Below are positions 53,079-61,749 of a stretch of DNA of 64,000 nucleotides, piece after piece (within the stretch, counting starts at the first letter, position 1; each line of letters opens with the position of its first letter). The notes beneath the pieces are model-generated. The model was given only the letters and a program-made list of their open reading frames with translations. It was not told the origin of the DNA and did no database searches. The stretch comes from Veillonella sp. T11011-6 (GTDB lineage Bacteria > Bacillota > Negativicutes > Veillonellales > Veillonellaceae). The stretch is from positions 1-64,000 of the forward strand of contig NZ_PPCW01000005.1 in the NCBI RefSeq assembly GCF_002959755.1. The letters run 5' to 3'. The position numbers and the translations under genes are program-made.

Positions 53079-53684
53079 ATGATGGATCAATTGAAAACAA
53101 AACAGCAAAAAAGTATTTACCATATCTTTATATGGATTGTTGTATTCTCCTTAATTATGATCGGTTTATTGGAATGGGGCTATATGGCCGGTGGTCGTGC
53201 ATTTGGTAACTACAAAGTTTATACAGGCCTTGTGCCTTGGTGTGTATGGATTGTTATGACCTATTTAGCGACTCGCCCTAAATGGTTTACAAGCCGTTAT
53301 AATTTAGGTGATATGTATAAGGTGCACCGTGCATTGGGTATTGCTACTGTGGCTGTTATTGCGTTCCATTTATACCTCTATTTCGGTAAAGCTGCTAAAT
53401 CTATCCTTGGTTGGTGGGGTGGTTATGTAGCCCTTACTTCCTTCGGCATAGGTACTATCTCTGGTCTTGCCTTTTTAACTCCAAAACTTAGAAAGGTTAC
53501 AGCATCTGGTCGTAATGTGGGGATTTGGCTTCATCGTTTAAATCTTGTAGCACTCGTTGCAGCAGATATCCATATTCATGGCTTTAACCGTATTTCTAAA
53601 ATGGTACCATTCTTACAAGTCTTTGATATCATTACATACGGTCTTGTTCTTTACTGCATCTATTTGATGTTTAAAAAGAAATAA
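53079..53684 (+). CDS. Ferric-reductase-like transmembrane protein (paralogue 1)
   Basis: A roughly 200-residue membrane protein with five or six helices. Conserved histidines occur in KVHRALG, FHLYLYF, WLHRLNL and DIHIHGF, the pattern of b-type haem binding in the ferric reductase/cytochrome b561-like group. No NAD or flavin domain is present, so it would be a quinol-linked or partnered haem protein. The start at 53079 or 53082 follows AGAGAGG; a frame from 53046 lacks a site. A clear paralogue lies at 55347-55952, with the SLH porin between. Confidence 0.75.
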   Translation: MMDQLKTKQQKSIYHIFIWIVVFSLIMIGLLEWGYMAGGRAFGNYKVYTGLVPWCVWIVMTYLATRPKWFTSRYNLGDMYKVHRALGIATVAVIAFHLYLYFGKAAKSILGWWGGYVALTSFGIGTISGLAFLTPKLRKVTASGRNVGIWLHRLNLVALVAADIHIHGFNRISKMVPFLQVFDIITYGLVLYCIYLMFKKK

Positions 53685-53695
53685 TAAGATACCTA

Positions 53696-53730
53696 CAAAT
53701 CCCTTCTGTATTATACAGAAGGGATTTTTT
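53696..53730 (+). terminator. Intrinsic terminator after paralogue 1
   Basis: AATCCCTTCTGTA pairs with TACAGAAGGGATT, followed by TTTT. Confidence 0.88.
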
Positions 53731-53855
53731 CGTTAGATTTTCTAAGGAATTCAATATTCTATATTATCAGTTTGATGTATAAATGATTGTGAGATTGATA
53801 TACATTATCTATTTACTTGCATAATGAAAGTTGATATTATTTGTATGTTAAATAT

Positions 53856-53873
53856 GATAATGATAATTATATC
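53856..53873 (+). promoter_or_regulatory. Fur-box-like site upstream of the SLH porin
   Basis: GATAATGATAATTATATC matches the 19-bp Fur consensus (GATAATGATAATCATTATC) closely in its first two hexamers and partly in the third. It lies 60 bases before the porin ATG. Confidence 0.5.
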
Positions 53874-53932
53874 TATATAATTCATTGTCTTTTCATTTTT
53901 TATTAATCATTATTTATTGTGTGAGGTTTATT

Positions 53933-55204
53933 ATGATTAAACGTAAAATGACTAGTGCTTTTGCAGTAGCAGCCATGATGGGTGTGGCTACAGCTTTTGC
54001 TGTTAACCCATTTTCCGATGTTCCGTCCAATAGCTGGGCATACCAAGCCGTAGATCAATTGGCTACAGCTGGTATTATCAATGGTTATCCTGATGGTACT
54101 TTCAAAGGTCAAAATAACATTACTCGTTATGAAATGGCTCAAATGATTGCAAAAGGCATGGCTAATCAAGATCGTGCCAATGCAGAACAACAAGCTATGT
54201 TGAATCGCTTAGCCGATGAGTTTTCCAACGAATTAAATACATTGGGCGTTCGTGTAGCTAAATTGGAAGACCGTGTTGGTAATGTTAAAGTAACTGGTGA
54301 TGCTCGTATCAATTACATCGGTAAAGAGGGAATCGATGGTTATGATTACGAGGATAAAATCACAGCCCGCGTACGTTTAGGTCTTGATGCAAAGGTTAAC
54401 AAAAATACATCTGTAAAAGCTCGTATTACAACAGGTTCTATCGAGTTAGGCGATAGTTCTAAAGATGCTCAAGCTAACTGGGATTTGGCATATGTAGAGC
54501 ACAAGTTCGGTAAAAATGTTGTAGTTGATGCAGGTCGTTACACTCAAAAATTTGGCGGCGGCTTGATTTATAGCTCTAACTTTGATGGTGTAGGTGCTAC
54601 ATCTAAGGTAGGTAAAAAAGTTACATTAAACGGTGCGTATGGTTATATGACAGCAGGCCGTTTTGCTAAGACTAGTAAAGCTGATAATGGTGATGTAGGT
54701 CTTATCAATGCCAATGTAGCTGTTAATGATCGCTTTAGCTTTGGCGGTATGTTTGCTCATGTTGGTACAACGAATGTACGTATGGGTAATGGCAAGAAAA
54801 ATAACGAATTCGATAATATATATGGCTTTAATGCTAAATACAATGTTGGTAAATTCGGTATTGATGGCGAGTGGGTAAAAGCATCTGGCTTAAGTGATTC
54901 TGACGTTTGGAACGTAGGCGTTAAATGGGGCGATTATAAAATTAACAAGAAGAACTCTTGGATTATCCGCTTAGATTACTTTGATCAATCTAAAAATGCA
55001 CCTGTATTTAAAACGCAAAAATATGAATCTAATGATTTATTAAAGAAAACACGGTATGAAGGTTATAAAGCATGGCAATTAGGTGCATCTTATGCACCAG
55101 AGAAAAATATTGGTATTAATGCATACTATGGCTTTAATGCTAAAACACAAGACGGCAATCGTGTAAATGATTACTACCGTGCTGACCTTAACTTCAAATT
55201 CTAA
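53933..55204 (+). CDS. SLH-domain outer-membrane porin (OmpM-like)
   Basis: A 423-residue protein with a signal peptide (hydrophobic 7-22). One S-layer-homology domain follows (NPFSDVPSNSWAYQAVDQLA, ... INGYPDGTFKGQNNITRYEMAQMIAKG), then a coiled-coil stretch (EQQAMLNRLADEFSNELNTL) and a C-terminal beta-barrel of alternating strands ending in Phe (LNFKF). This is the OmpM design of Negativicutes, where the SLH domain holds the outer membrane to peptidoglycan. The start at 53933 follows GTGAGG; the upstream in-frame codons lack a site. The Fur-like box suggests iron regulation. Confidence 0.92.
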   Translation: MIKRKMTSAFAVAAMMGVATAFAVNPFSDVPSNSWAYQAVDQLATAGIINGYPDGTFKGQNNITRYEMAQMIAKGMANQDRANAEQQAMLNRLADEFSNELNTLGVRVAKLEDRVGNVKVTGDARINYIGKEGIDGYDYEDKITARVRLGLDAKVNKNTSVKARITTGSIELGDSSKDAQANWDLAYVEHKFGKNVVVDAGRYTQKFGGGLIYSSNFDGVGATSKVGKKVTLNGAYGYMTAGRFAKTSKADNGDVGLINANVAVNDRFSFGGMFAHVGTTNVRMGNGKKNNEFDNIYGFNAKYNVGKFGIDGEWVKASGLSDSDVWNVGVKWGDYKINKKNSWIIRLDYFDQSKNAPVFKTQKYESNDLLKKTRYEGYKAWQLGASYAPEKNIGINAYYGFNAKTQDGNRVNDYYRADLNFKF

Positions 55205-55346
55205 TTTCAAATTTTATAATTAGTCCGAATGTTAATATGTAATTAGCTCTAAGTAGAATGCTATGTGGATTGAATTTGTTTAGCATGCTACATTAGACCG
55301 ACTAGATGTATACTGATAGTTTGTATAAGAAATAGTGAGGTTTATT

Positions 55347-55952
55347 ATGGCAGAAGTAGTAAAAAAGCAGTTTAAGAGTAAATATTATATTTTGATTTGG
55401 ATTGCAGTTTTATCATTAATTTTTATGGGCATGGTTGAATATGGTTATGTAACAGGTGGCCGACCATTCGGCAACTGGAAGGTTCATTTAGGCCTTGTTC
55501 CTTATGTTGCATGGCTTGTATTGACATACATTGCGACAAAACCAAAATGGTTTATCAAACGATATAATCCAAAGGAAATGTTTGAAGTTCATCGCATCGT
55601 AGGTATTGTTAGTGTCATTCTCGTATGTGCACACTGGTATGTATACTTCCTAAAAGCATTGAAATCCTTCTTGGGTTTCTGGGGCGGCTATATCTCCCTT
55701 GTAGCGATGTTTATTGCTCTTATCTTTGCAGTGTTGTATTTATCACCTTGGGTTGGCAACATGGCAAAGTCCGTATCCCGTAAAAAAGCAATCTGGATCC
55801 ATCGTTTGAACCTTATTGCTATCATTGCAGCAAATATTCACGTGCATGGCTTTGGCCGTTTATCTAAAATGGTGCCATTCTTACCAGTATTTGATGTAGT
55901 AACATATGCACTTGTTATCTATTACATCTACTGGATGTTCAAACAAAAATAG
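55347..55952 (+). CDS. Ferric-reductase-like transmembrane protein (paralogue 2)
   Basis: A 201-residue membrane protein clearly homologous along its whole length to the one at 53079-53684: shared blocks include GLVPYVAWLVLTY, KPKWFIKRYN, IWIHRLNLIA, IHVHGFGRLSKMVPFLP. The same histidine positions suggest bound b-type haem. The ribosome site and leader (GTGAGGTTTATT) are identical to those of the porin gene just upstream. No terminator is obvious between porin and this gene, so co-transcription is possible. Electron donor and acceptor are unknown. Confidence 0.75.
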   Translation: MAEVVKKQFKSKYYILIWIAVLSLIFMGMVEYGYVTGGRPFGNWKVHLGLVPYVAWLVLTYIATKPKWFIKRYNPKEMFEVHRIVGIVSVILVCAHWYVYFLKALKSFLGFWGGYISLVAMFIALIFAVLYLSPWVGNMAKSVSRKKAIWIHRLNLIAIIAANIHVHGFGRLSKMVPFLPVFDVVTYALVIYYIYWMFKQK

Positions 55953-55997
55953 TATGATTGTCATACCTTTTGGATGAGGTTGAAAGTCATATAGTAT

Positions 55998-56044
55998 AAA
56001 GACCATCTCTATCCTTTATGTGATAAGAGATGGTCTTTTTTTTC
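55998..56044 (+). terminator. Intrinsic terminator after paralogue 2
   Basis: AAAGACCATCTCT pairs with AGAGATGGTCTTT, followed by a long T run. Confidence 0.88.
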
Positions 56045-56157
56045 TGTTTAGGATACAATAATATTATGGGTTTATATTCTATAAATCCTTAAAAATATAC
56101 AGTCTATTAATAAAATAGAGTATATAATAACTTTAAAAGTTAAGAAAGAAGGTCATT

Positions 56158-57363
56158 ATGGATTCTTCTTGGAAACGAATTATCTATCTGATTTGTATTA
56201 TACAGATCGGTGGGGGAATAACGATTATAGGGGTGCTATCATTCCTACCGTTATTTCTTATAGAGCTAGGTTTACATAATCCAGGTGAAGCTGCTATGTG
56301 GGCTGGTATCGTATCAGGTGTAACGCCTTGTATGGTAGCGCTCAGTGCACCGTATTGGTCGCGTAAGGCAAATCAACTGGGACCACGTAAGGTAATGATG
56401 TTTATCTTATTTACCTTAATGGTTACGGTGGGGGCCTGTGCTTTCACACAAACCCCATCTCAGCTATTGGTTCTAAGAATTTTGCAAGGTGTAGTGGGCG
56501 GCTATGTACCGATAGGACTGGCCATTATTGTACTCATAACACCTGAGGAAAAGGTACCATGGGCGATGGGGCTATATCAAGCCTCTATGGTGATGGGACT
56601 CGTATTCGGACCTCTTATGGGGGGATTAGCGGCCGATCTGTTAGGTTATAGAGCACCATTCTTTGTATTTTCTGGATTGACTGGAATTTGCTTATTAGGT
56701 ATTTATTTCTTAATGCCTAATCTACAGTTTAAGCACAAGGTTGATGCTCAAGAATCACAAATTTCTTTGATTAAATCATTTCTAATGATACCCCGAGTTC
56801 GCCTATTAGTAGCGATGCAGTTTTTGTGTAATTTTGGTATTACTGGCATTGGTCCAATCTTACCGCTTTATATCAAACATTATATGTCTGTGAATGATGA
56901 ATTTGTTGCTACTATTGTGGGCATCATTATCTTTGGAGCTGGTTTGTTTAGTGCATTGGCATCCATTTCAATCAGTAAGGTTACACAACGATTGACGATG
57001 CCACGGATTATCTTTACCGCAACATGGGCTGTGGGCTCCCTATTTATCTTGCAATACTTGATGCCTAGCATATGGGGACTTGGTATATTCCGTGCTATTG
57101 CAGGATTCTTTATGGGCTTTATTACACCAATTGCAAATACACTAATATCTAAGGCTGTTCCTATTGAACGACGCGGTATTGTCTTTGGGGCTGTATCTAG
57201 CGTAGCTATGATGGGTAATGTGTTGGGGCCTATTATTAGTGGTGTGATTGCACGTGCCTTTGGGTATGGTGCTGTATTCTGGTCTACAGCGGCTATATTC
57301 TTTGTAGCTTCCTGGTTTGTATACCGTAATTTAGTTGTGTCTCGTGAAAGTAGTTCATCATAG
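56158..57363 (+). CDS. MFS transporter, drug-efflux type
   Basis: A 401-residue protein with 12 predicted membrane segments. Motif A appears as APYWSRKANQLGPRKVM between helices 2 and 3, and motif C as GLYQASMVMGLVFGPLMGG in helix 5, which marks proton-driven efflux carriers. The group resembles MdtG/YttB-like exporters. AAGAAGG precedes the ATG. The substrate cannot be told. The stop is followed 28 bases later by a hexanucleotide microsatellite. Confidence 0.88.
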   Translation: MDSSWKRIIYLICIIQIGGGITIIGVLSFLPLFLIELGLHNPGEAAMWAGIVSGVTPCMVALSAPYWSRKANQLGPRKVMMFILFTLMVTVGACAFTQTPSQLLVLRILQGVVGGYVPIGLAIIVLITPEEKVPWAMGLYQASMVMGLVFGPLMGGLAADLLGYRAPFFVFSGLTGICLLGIYFLMPNLQFKHKVDAQESQISLIKSFLMIPRVRLLVAMQFLCNFGITGIGPILPLYIKHYMSVNDEFVATIVGIIIFGAGLFSALASISISKVTQRLTMPRIIFTATWAVGSLFILQYLMPSIWGLGIFRAIAGFFMGFITPIANTLISKAVPIERRGIVFGAVSSVAMMGNVLGPIISGVIARAFGYGAVFWSTAAIFFVASWFVYRNLVVSRESSSS

Positions 57364-57390
57364 TGAATTTGCTTTCAATGAAATATAATC

Positions 57391-57466
57391 ATTGTAATTG
57401 TAATTGTAATTGTAATTGTAATTGTAATTGTAATTGTAATTGTAATTGTAATTGTAATTGTAATTG
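57391..57466. repeat. Hexanucleotide microsatellite (ATTGTA)n, about 12.7 copies
   Basis: 76 bases of perfect ATTGTA repeats (TTGTAA in another phase) lie between the MFS stop and the LysR start. TTGTAA resembles a -35 hexamer. A degenerate continuation ends in TTGTAAAAGTTTTAGTTG followed by TATATATAAAT, a plausible -10 region. Copy-number change by slipped-strand pairing could alter LysR transcription. Confidence 0.95.
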
Positions 57467-57614
57467 AAGTTGTAGTAGTTGTAAAAGTTTTAGTTGTATA
57501 TATAAATATAAACGTTATGTGTGTAGCAAATACCAATAAGAGGGGTTGGTAGTTGTTGTGAAGTATGTTAGTTGTGTAGGACACTAACTATAAGAGAGAT
57601 GAGAGTGTATCGTT

Positions 57615-58499
57615 ATGTTATTAAAACAATTAGAGTATTTTGTGTGTGTAGTTGATAATAATAGTTTTACCCAAGCTGCGACAGAGCAATATGTGTCTCA
57701 ATCAGCTATTTCACAACAAATAAAAGCCCTCGAAACAAGTCTTGGCGTCGAATTAATGGTGCGTGAAAAAAGAAGCTTTCAGCTAACACCAGCTGGTCAG
57801 TACCTATATCGCTCTGGTAAGAAGTTATTAGAACGTTTTCATGAAATAAAGGTTGAAACGACGCGTATTGGCACAGATGCACGTGTTAGTTTGCGGATTG
57901 GTTATTTAAATCGTTATAGTGGAATGGCCATGCAACAAACGGTCATTCGCATGGCGAAGCGCTATAAAAATCTAGATATCCGTATGTATAGTGGCAGCCA
58001 TGAAGAACTGTATGGCATGTTAGATGATCGCCGTGTAGATGTGATTTTTAATGATCAGTGGCAGATTTTATCTGATGATTTTGAAAGTCATTTGATCGAT
58101 AAGGCGACTACCGTGATTGAGGTGCCACAAGGGTATACAAAGGAAGGCAGCGTTGAAATTAAAACGATTGATGATTTACCCCTTATCCTAGTATGCCGTG
58201 GTAAGTATACGATAGGAGAGGAGGAGCACTATCGTAAGGCCATTGGCTATGCTGGAGCCTTTGCGTATGCTCGTACTTTAGAGGAAGCGCGCTATTTAGT
58301 GGCAGGCCAACAAGGCTTATTGTTATTAGATCGCTTTAAATACTTAACAGACTCCATGCCTGGCATTGAGCGCAAGGTATTGACTAATCATGGCAAATCC
58401 ATGGAACGTAATTACTACTTTGTATCTCAACGAAATCAAAGTAATACTTATGTAGAAGCCTTTAGAGAAATGTTTAATCAAGTTTTGTCAGAGTTTTAA
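57615..58499 (+). CDS. LysR-family transcriptional regulator
   Basis: A 294-residue LysR protein. The DNA-binding helix is FTQAATEQYVSQSAISQQIKA, then ELMVREKRSFQLTPAGQYL and an effector domain from about residue 90. It lies downstream of a variable microsatellite and may control the upstream MFS pump or the downstream LysE exporter, though neither is shown. GAGAG-type sites lie upstream. A terminator follows. Confidence 0.92.
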   Translation: MLLKQLEYFVCVVDNNSFTQAATEQYVSQSAISQQIKALETSLGVELMVREKRSFQLTPAGQYLYRSGKKLLERFHEIKVETTRIGTDARVSLRIGYLNRYSGMAMQQTVIRMAKRYKNLDIRMYSGSHEELYGMLDDRRVDVIFNDQWQILSDDFESHLIDKATTVIEVPQGYTKEGSVEIKTIDDLPLILVCRGKYTIGEEEHYRKAIGYAGAFAYARTLEEARYLVAGQQGLLLLDRFKYLTDSMPGIERKVLTNHGKSMERNYYFVSQRNQSNTYVEAFREMFNQVLSEF

Positions 58500-58598
58500 T
58501 ATACTCAGAGTTTTACTATACGAAGATGAATTATAGTAAAACAAAATTCATCGTTATATAACAAAAGATATTTGTATAACAACAGATATTTGCAATAT

Positions 58599-58632
58599 AA
58601 AAGCCGTTAGCATATGCTAACGGCTTTGTTGT
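58599..58632. terminator. Bidirectional terminator between the LysR and LysE genes
   Basis: AAAAGCCGTTAGCATATGCTAACGGCTTT is a perfect palindrome with flanking A and T tracts, serving both convergent genes. Confidence 0.85.
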
Positions 58633-58662
58633 TTAAGGATTATACTATTGGAGATATTTTGA

Positions 58663-59277
58663 TTAAATATATTCTAAAAGCATTGTAACCCCATCGATGA
58701 ACAATTTTATACCATAAATGACGAGGACAGCGCCACAGAAGCGGTTGATCCAAGCCATATGGGTGATTTTGATTTTTTTTGCTAACAGATGCATGGTAGC
58801 GGCTAAGGATCCAAACCAAATTGGTGTCATAACTAAAAAACCGCCAAAGAAGTGGTAAATGTTCTCTTCTGGGATATTAGCTTGAAAAGCACCGAGCATC
58901 ATAGTTGCATCAAGTACTGCTTGAGGATTGCCCCAAGATACAGCGATAGCAGATATGATAATCTTACGAATAGGGATATGCGTGTTAACATTGCGCATAT
59001 CTGGTTCAGTTCTGAATATATTAAAGCCCATGTATACAATCAGTAGGCCCCCAAAAAGGAGTACGATAAGCTTTGTAAGCGGCCACATTTCAAGAATGGC
59101 GCCGATGCCAAAGAAGGCTGCCGTACTGAGGCTCATATCAAATAGTGCCAATATGATAAGGGTCAATATGATACGACGTATAGGCTGTACCAATGCTGTG
59201 TTGATGATGAAGAGGTTTTGCATGCCAACAGGGGCAAATGTTGCGAGACCGACAAGAAGTCCTTGTAAGAAGTACAT
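58663..59277 (-). CDS. LysE/ArgO-family amino-acid exporter
   Basis: A 204-residue membrane protein with six helices. The family start is FLQGLLVGLATFAPVGMQN and continues VYMGFNIFR and AVSWGNPQAVLDATMMLG, hallmarks of LysE-type exporters of basic or other amino acids. The start at 59277 has AGGAGGG upstream; a frame from 59331 has no site. The exported amino acid is unknown. The nearby LysR gene is convergent; LysE exporters are often controlled by LysR proteins, so a link is plausible. Confidence 0.87.
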   Translation of the reverse strand: MYFLQGLLVGLATFAPVGMQNLFIINTALVQPIRRIILTLIILALFDMSLSTAAFFGIGAILEMWPLTKLIVLLFGGLLIVYMGFNIFRTEPDMRNVNTHIPIRKIIISAIAVSWGNPQAVLDATMMLGAFQANIPEENIYHFFGGFLVMTPIWFGSLAATMHLLAKKIKITHMAWINRFCGAVLVIYGIKLFIDGVTMLLEYI

Positions 59278-59333
59278 GTTAACCCTCCTAACTATAGTAT
59301 GATAAAGTACTAATAAGGTGAATAGTAGCACGA

Positions 59334-59356
59334 AACCCCTCCATTACTGGAGGGGT
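59334..59356 (-). terminator. Terminator after yeiH
   Basis: AACCCCTCC, loop ATTAC-type, GGAGGGGTT: strong stem with a short U tract on the minus strand. Confidence 0.6.
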
Positions 59357-59412
59357 TATTACTATTCTAACTATATACAATTATATCATATTAAAATAGG
59401 TATGTATATTTC

Positions 59413-60453
59413 TTACCATAAACCAATCATATGTTGTGTAGCTAGGCTGACTGCTGTGATGGCAATCCAGCAACAAGCACCCAATGCAAGGGCAGAACCA
59501 CCGGATTTTATCAATTTTACGATATTAGTATTAAGTCCTATAGCAACCATGGCCATTGTAATAAAGTATTTGGAAATAGTTTTGAATACACTCAAGAATT
59601 GAATATCTACATTCGCATAGGATAATACTGTTGTAATAAGAGAACAAATCACAAAGTATAAAACAAATTTAGGGAAGATTTTAGCGATGCTAACACTGCT
59701 ACCATCAGCTTGAGCAGCACTTTGTTTTGCTTTATATACTTGGTAACTTGCTAAACCTAAACAAATAGGAATAATAGCGAGGGTACGTGTTAATTTAACG
59801 ATTGTCGCATATTCTAGTACTTGTGTACCAGTGCCTTTCATACTATCCCATACGGCAGCTGTAGCTGTTACAGAGGATGTATCGTTTACGGCGGTACCAG
59901 CAAATAGACCAAAGCCCATATTGGAAAGACCAATAGCATCACCAAATGGAGGGAATACAAAAGCTGCTACTACATTGAAGAAGAATACAACGGAGATAGC
60001 CTGTGCAATATCTTGATCCTCTGCCTTGATGACTGGTGCAGCTGCAGCGATAGCAGAACCACCACAAATGGAGGAACCTACGCCGATAAGTACAGCTGTA
60101 TTAGAGTCGATATGAGTGAGTCGATAGATAACATAGGACACGATTAAGGATGTAGCGATGGTTGAAATGATGACAGGTAATGAAATCCAACCTACATGTA
60201 AAATCTGTGTAATATTTAAGCCAAAGCCCAATAAAATAACAGCCCATTGTAAAATCTTTTTAGATGTGAAGCCGATGCCGGCACCAGTTTTTTCGCGCTT
60301 CCAAGATGTGAATATAGAGCCAATAATTATACCTAAGATGATAGCAAAGATTGGGCTACCGATTAGATGAAACTCTAGGCCTAATAGCCAACAAGGAATA
60401 GCGAGGACTGCACAGAGCAGAATGCCTGGCAACGTTTTTTGATTGATACCCAT
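59413..60453 (-). CDS. yeiH: YeiH family putative sulfate exporter (UPF0324)
   Basis: A 346-residue protein with about ten membrane helices. Family blocks are visible: WAVILLGFGLNITQI, GVGSSICGGSAIAAAAPVI, and FAGTAVNDTSSVTATAAVW. The family is annotated as putative sulfate exporter but evidence for substrates is limited. The start at 60453 follows AAGGAG; a frame from 60486 lacks a site. The gene is divergent from a beta-carbonic anhydrase and has an inverted-repeat-rich leader. Confidence 0.88.
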   Translation of the reverse strand: MGINQKTLPGILLCAVLAIPCWLLGLEFHLIGSPIFAIILGIIIGSIFTSWKREKTGAGIGFTSKKILQWAVILLGFGLNITQILHVGWISLPVIISTIATSLIVSYVIYRLTHIDSNTAVLIGVGSSICGGSAIAAAAPVIKAEDQDIAQAISVVFFFNVVAAFVFPPFGDAIGLSNMGFGLFAGTAVNDTSSVTATAAVWDSMKGTGTQVLEYATIVKLTRTLAIIPICLGLASYQVYKAKQSAAQADGSSVSIAKIFPKFVLYFVICSLITTVLSYANVDIQFLSVFKTISKYFITMAMVAIGLNTNIVKLIKSGGSALALGACCWIAITAVSLATQHMIGLW

Positions 60454-60795
60454 AATAAAAATCTCCTTACTGTACATACAGTTCACGCCATATGTGGTAT
60501 CATGTGGCGTTTCTCTTCTATAGTTTTAATAATACCACATTGGGGGAATTATAATCTACTAGTAATGTAAGAAATATACAGTATATTCATTTTTATAAAT
60601 ATATAAGAACGAAGAGTATAATAAATGAATATTAATTATAAATATTGAATTAATACGATTTTTGTGGATTTCTTATGAAGGATATAGGTTATAATAAATA
60701 TTTATATGTGATGAAAATCTCTTGTTTTTCATTGAATATATTGTATATAATGAATAGAATCTATTTTATAGATAGAAATGTAAATGAGGTACCTT
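60454..60795. promoter_or_regulatory. Divergent yeiH / carbonic anhydrase control region
   Basis: In the yeiH leader (minus strand), AATGTGGTATT (about 60542-60531) can pair with ATACCACAT (60499-60491). CGCCACAT (60508-60501) can instead pair with ATATGGCG (60492-60485), so two mutually exclusive hairpins are possible. ACTGTACATACAGT (60469-60482) is a palindrome next to the yeiH ribosome site. The rest (60550-60795) is AT-rich with no clear element. Confidence 0.4.
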
Positions 60796-61341
60796 ATGAT
60801 TGATATTAAACAAATAATTGAAACCAATAAAGAGTATGTGAAAAACCACCCAGAATTACCAAAAGCAGGATTAACAAGCCATCCTACAAAAAAACTAGGT
60901 ATTGTCACATGTATGGATACGCGTTTAGTCTGCATGCTAGAAGATGCACTAGGTTTTAACCGTGGCGAAATTATCGTCATTAAAACAGCCGGCAATAGCG
61001 TAACACAACCAATCGATAATATCGTACAAAGTTTGCTAGTTGCTACTTATGGTATGGAGATTGAAGACGTATTAATCATTGGCCATGAAAACTGTGGTAT
61101 GATTGATTTCTCTGCTACTACATTTATGGAGTCAATGAAAGAAAAAGGTATCAGTGAAGATGCGATTCGCATGATCGAACCAGGCCTTATTGACTGGATG
61201 GATCGTTTCCATATCTCCGAAGACAATGTAATCTATACAGTTAACTTCTTGCGTCACCATCCACTATTCCCAAAAGGAATGGGATTCTATGGAGGGATGA
61301 TGGATCCTGATACAGGCGAATTCCGTTATATTGAGATTTAG
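60796..61341 (+). CDS. Beta-carbonic anhydrase
   Basis: A 181-residue zinc enzyme that interconverts CO2 and bicarbonate. The zinc/active-site set is complete: Cys39, Asp41 and Arg43 in CMDTR, and His97 and Cys100 in HENCGM. The short form without extra N-terminal helices fits the clade-D small enzymes. The start at 60796 follows GAGGT. It could supply bicarbonate to carboxylases of lactate and succinate metabolism, which is inference. Confidence 0.92.
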   Translation: MIDIKQIIETNKEYVKNHPELPKAGLTSHPTKKLGIVTCMDTRLVCMLEDALGFNRGEIIVIKTAGNSVTQPIDNIVQSLLVATYGMEIEDVLIIGHENCGMIDFSATTFMESMKEKGISEDAIRMIEPGLIDWMDRFHISEDNVIYTVNFLRHHPLFPKGMGFYGGMMDPDTGEFRYIEI

Positions 61342-61383
61342 TGGTGGCCTCGATGGGGCCCATCTACATAACTACATTTAGGT

Positions 61384-61424
61384 AAAAAAGAGTGATGACT
61401 AAAGTCATCACTCTTTTTCTTTTC
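61384..61424 (+). terminator. Intrinsic terminator after the carbonic anhydrase gene
   Basis: AAAAAGAGTGATGAC, loop TAAA, GTCATCACTCTTTTT, then more T: a strong stem and U tract. Confidence 0.9.
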
Positions 61425-61433
61425 CCCAATAGC

Positions 61434-61647
61434 CAACCTATTATTAGCGTATTCAAAGTGGCGGTCTATGACTCTATGGGACTAGTACGGAGATAATGTT
61501 ATAAAAAGCAGTGTTCCTAAGCGAAGCGCGACTTAGTTTACTATGGAGCACGGAGGTTAGGGACACTACTTTTTAATTAAAATGTAGAGATGCATATGGG
61601 CCCCATAGAGTCACAATAATGTAAACTTGAACGCTAATAATAGGTTG
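61434..61647. repeat. 214-bp nested palindrome, MITE-like or structured RNA
   Basis: Three nested inverted repeats. Outer: 17 bp perfect, CAACCTATTATTAGCGT (61434-61450) and its complement (61631-61647). Middle: 12 bp perfect, TGACTCTATGGG (61469-61480) and its complement (61602-61613). Inner: 18 bp with two mismatches (61503-61520 and 61557-61574). No protein is encoded. The layout suits a miniature transposable element or a stably folded RNA. It occupies most of the gap before bioD. Confidence 0.8.
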
Positions 61648-61713
61648 ACTATATATTCCGTTTGGCTGTATATTGTAATTAGATTGTAAACTTACTCACA
61701 TAAATTAGTTAAC
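61645..61713 (+). promoter_or_regulatory. bioD promoter with BirA-type operator
   Basis: TTGACT (61645-61650), 18 bases, TATATT (61669-61674) form a promoter whose -35 begins inside the right arm of the nested palindrome. TTGTAAAC (61684-61691) and GTTAAC (61708-61713), 16 bases apart, match a BirA dyad just past the expected transcription start, as for bioB. Confidence 0.65.
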
Positions 61714-61749
61714 CTATGCGGCGTTAAGTATCGCTGAGAGGAGACATGT

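Noticed and set aside
57375-57584. Minus-strand open frame made of Thr-Ile repeats
   Set aside because: It is simply the translation of the hexanucleotide microsatellite; no ribosome site or other coding signal.
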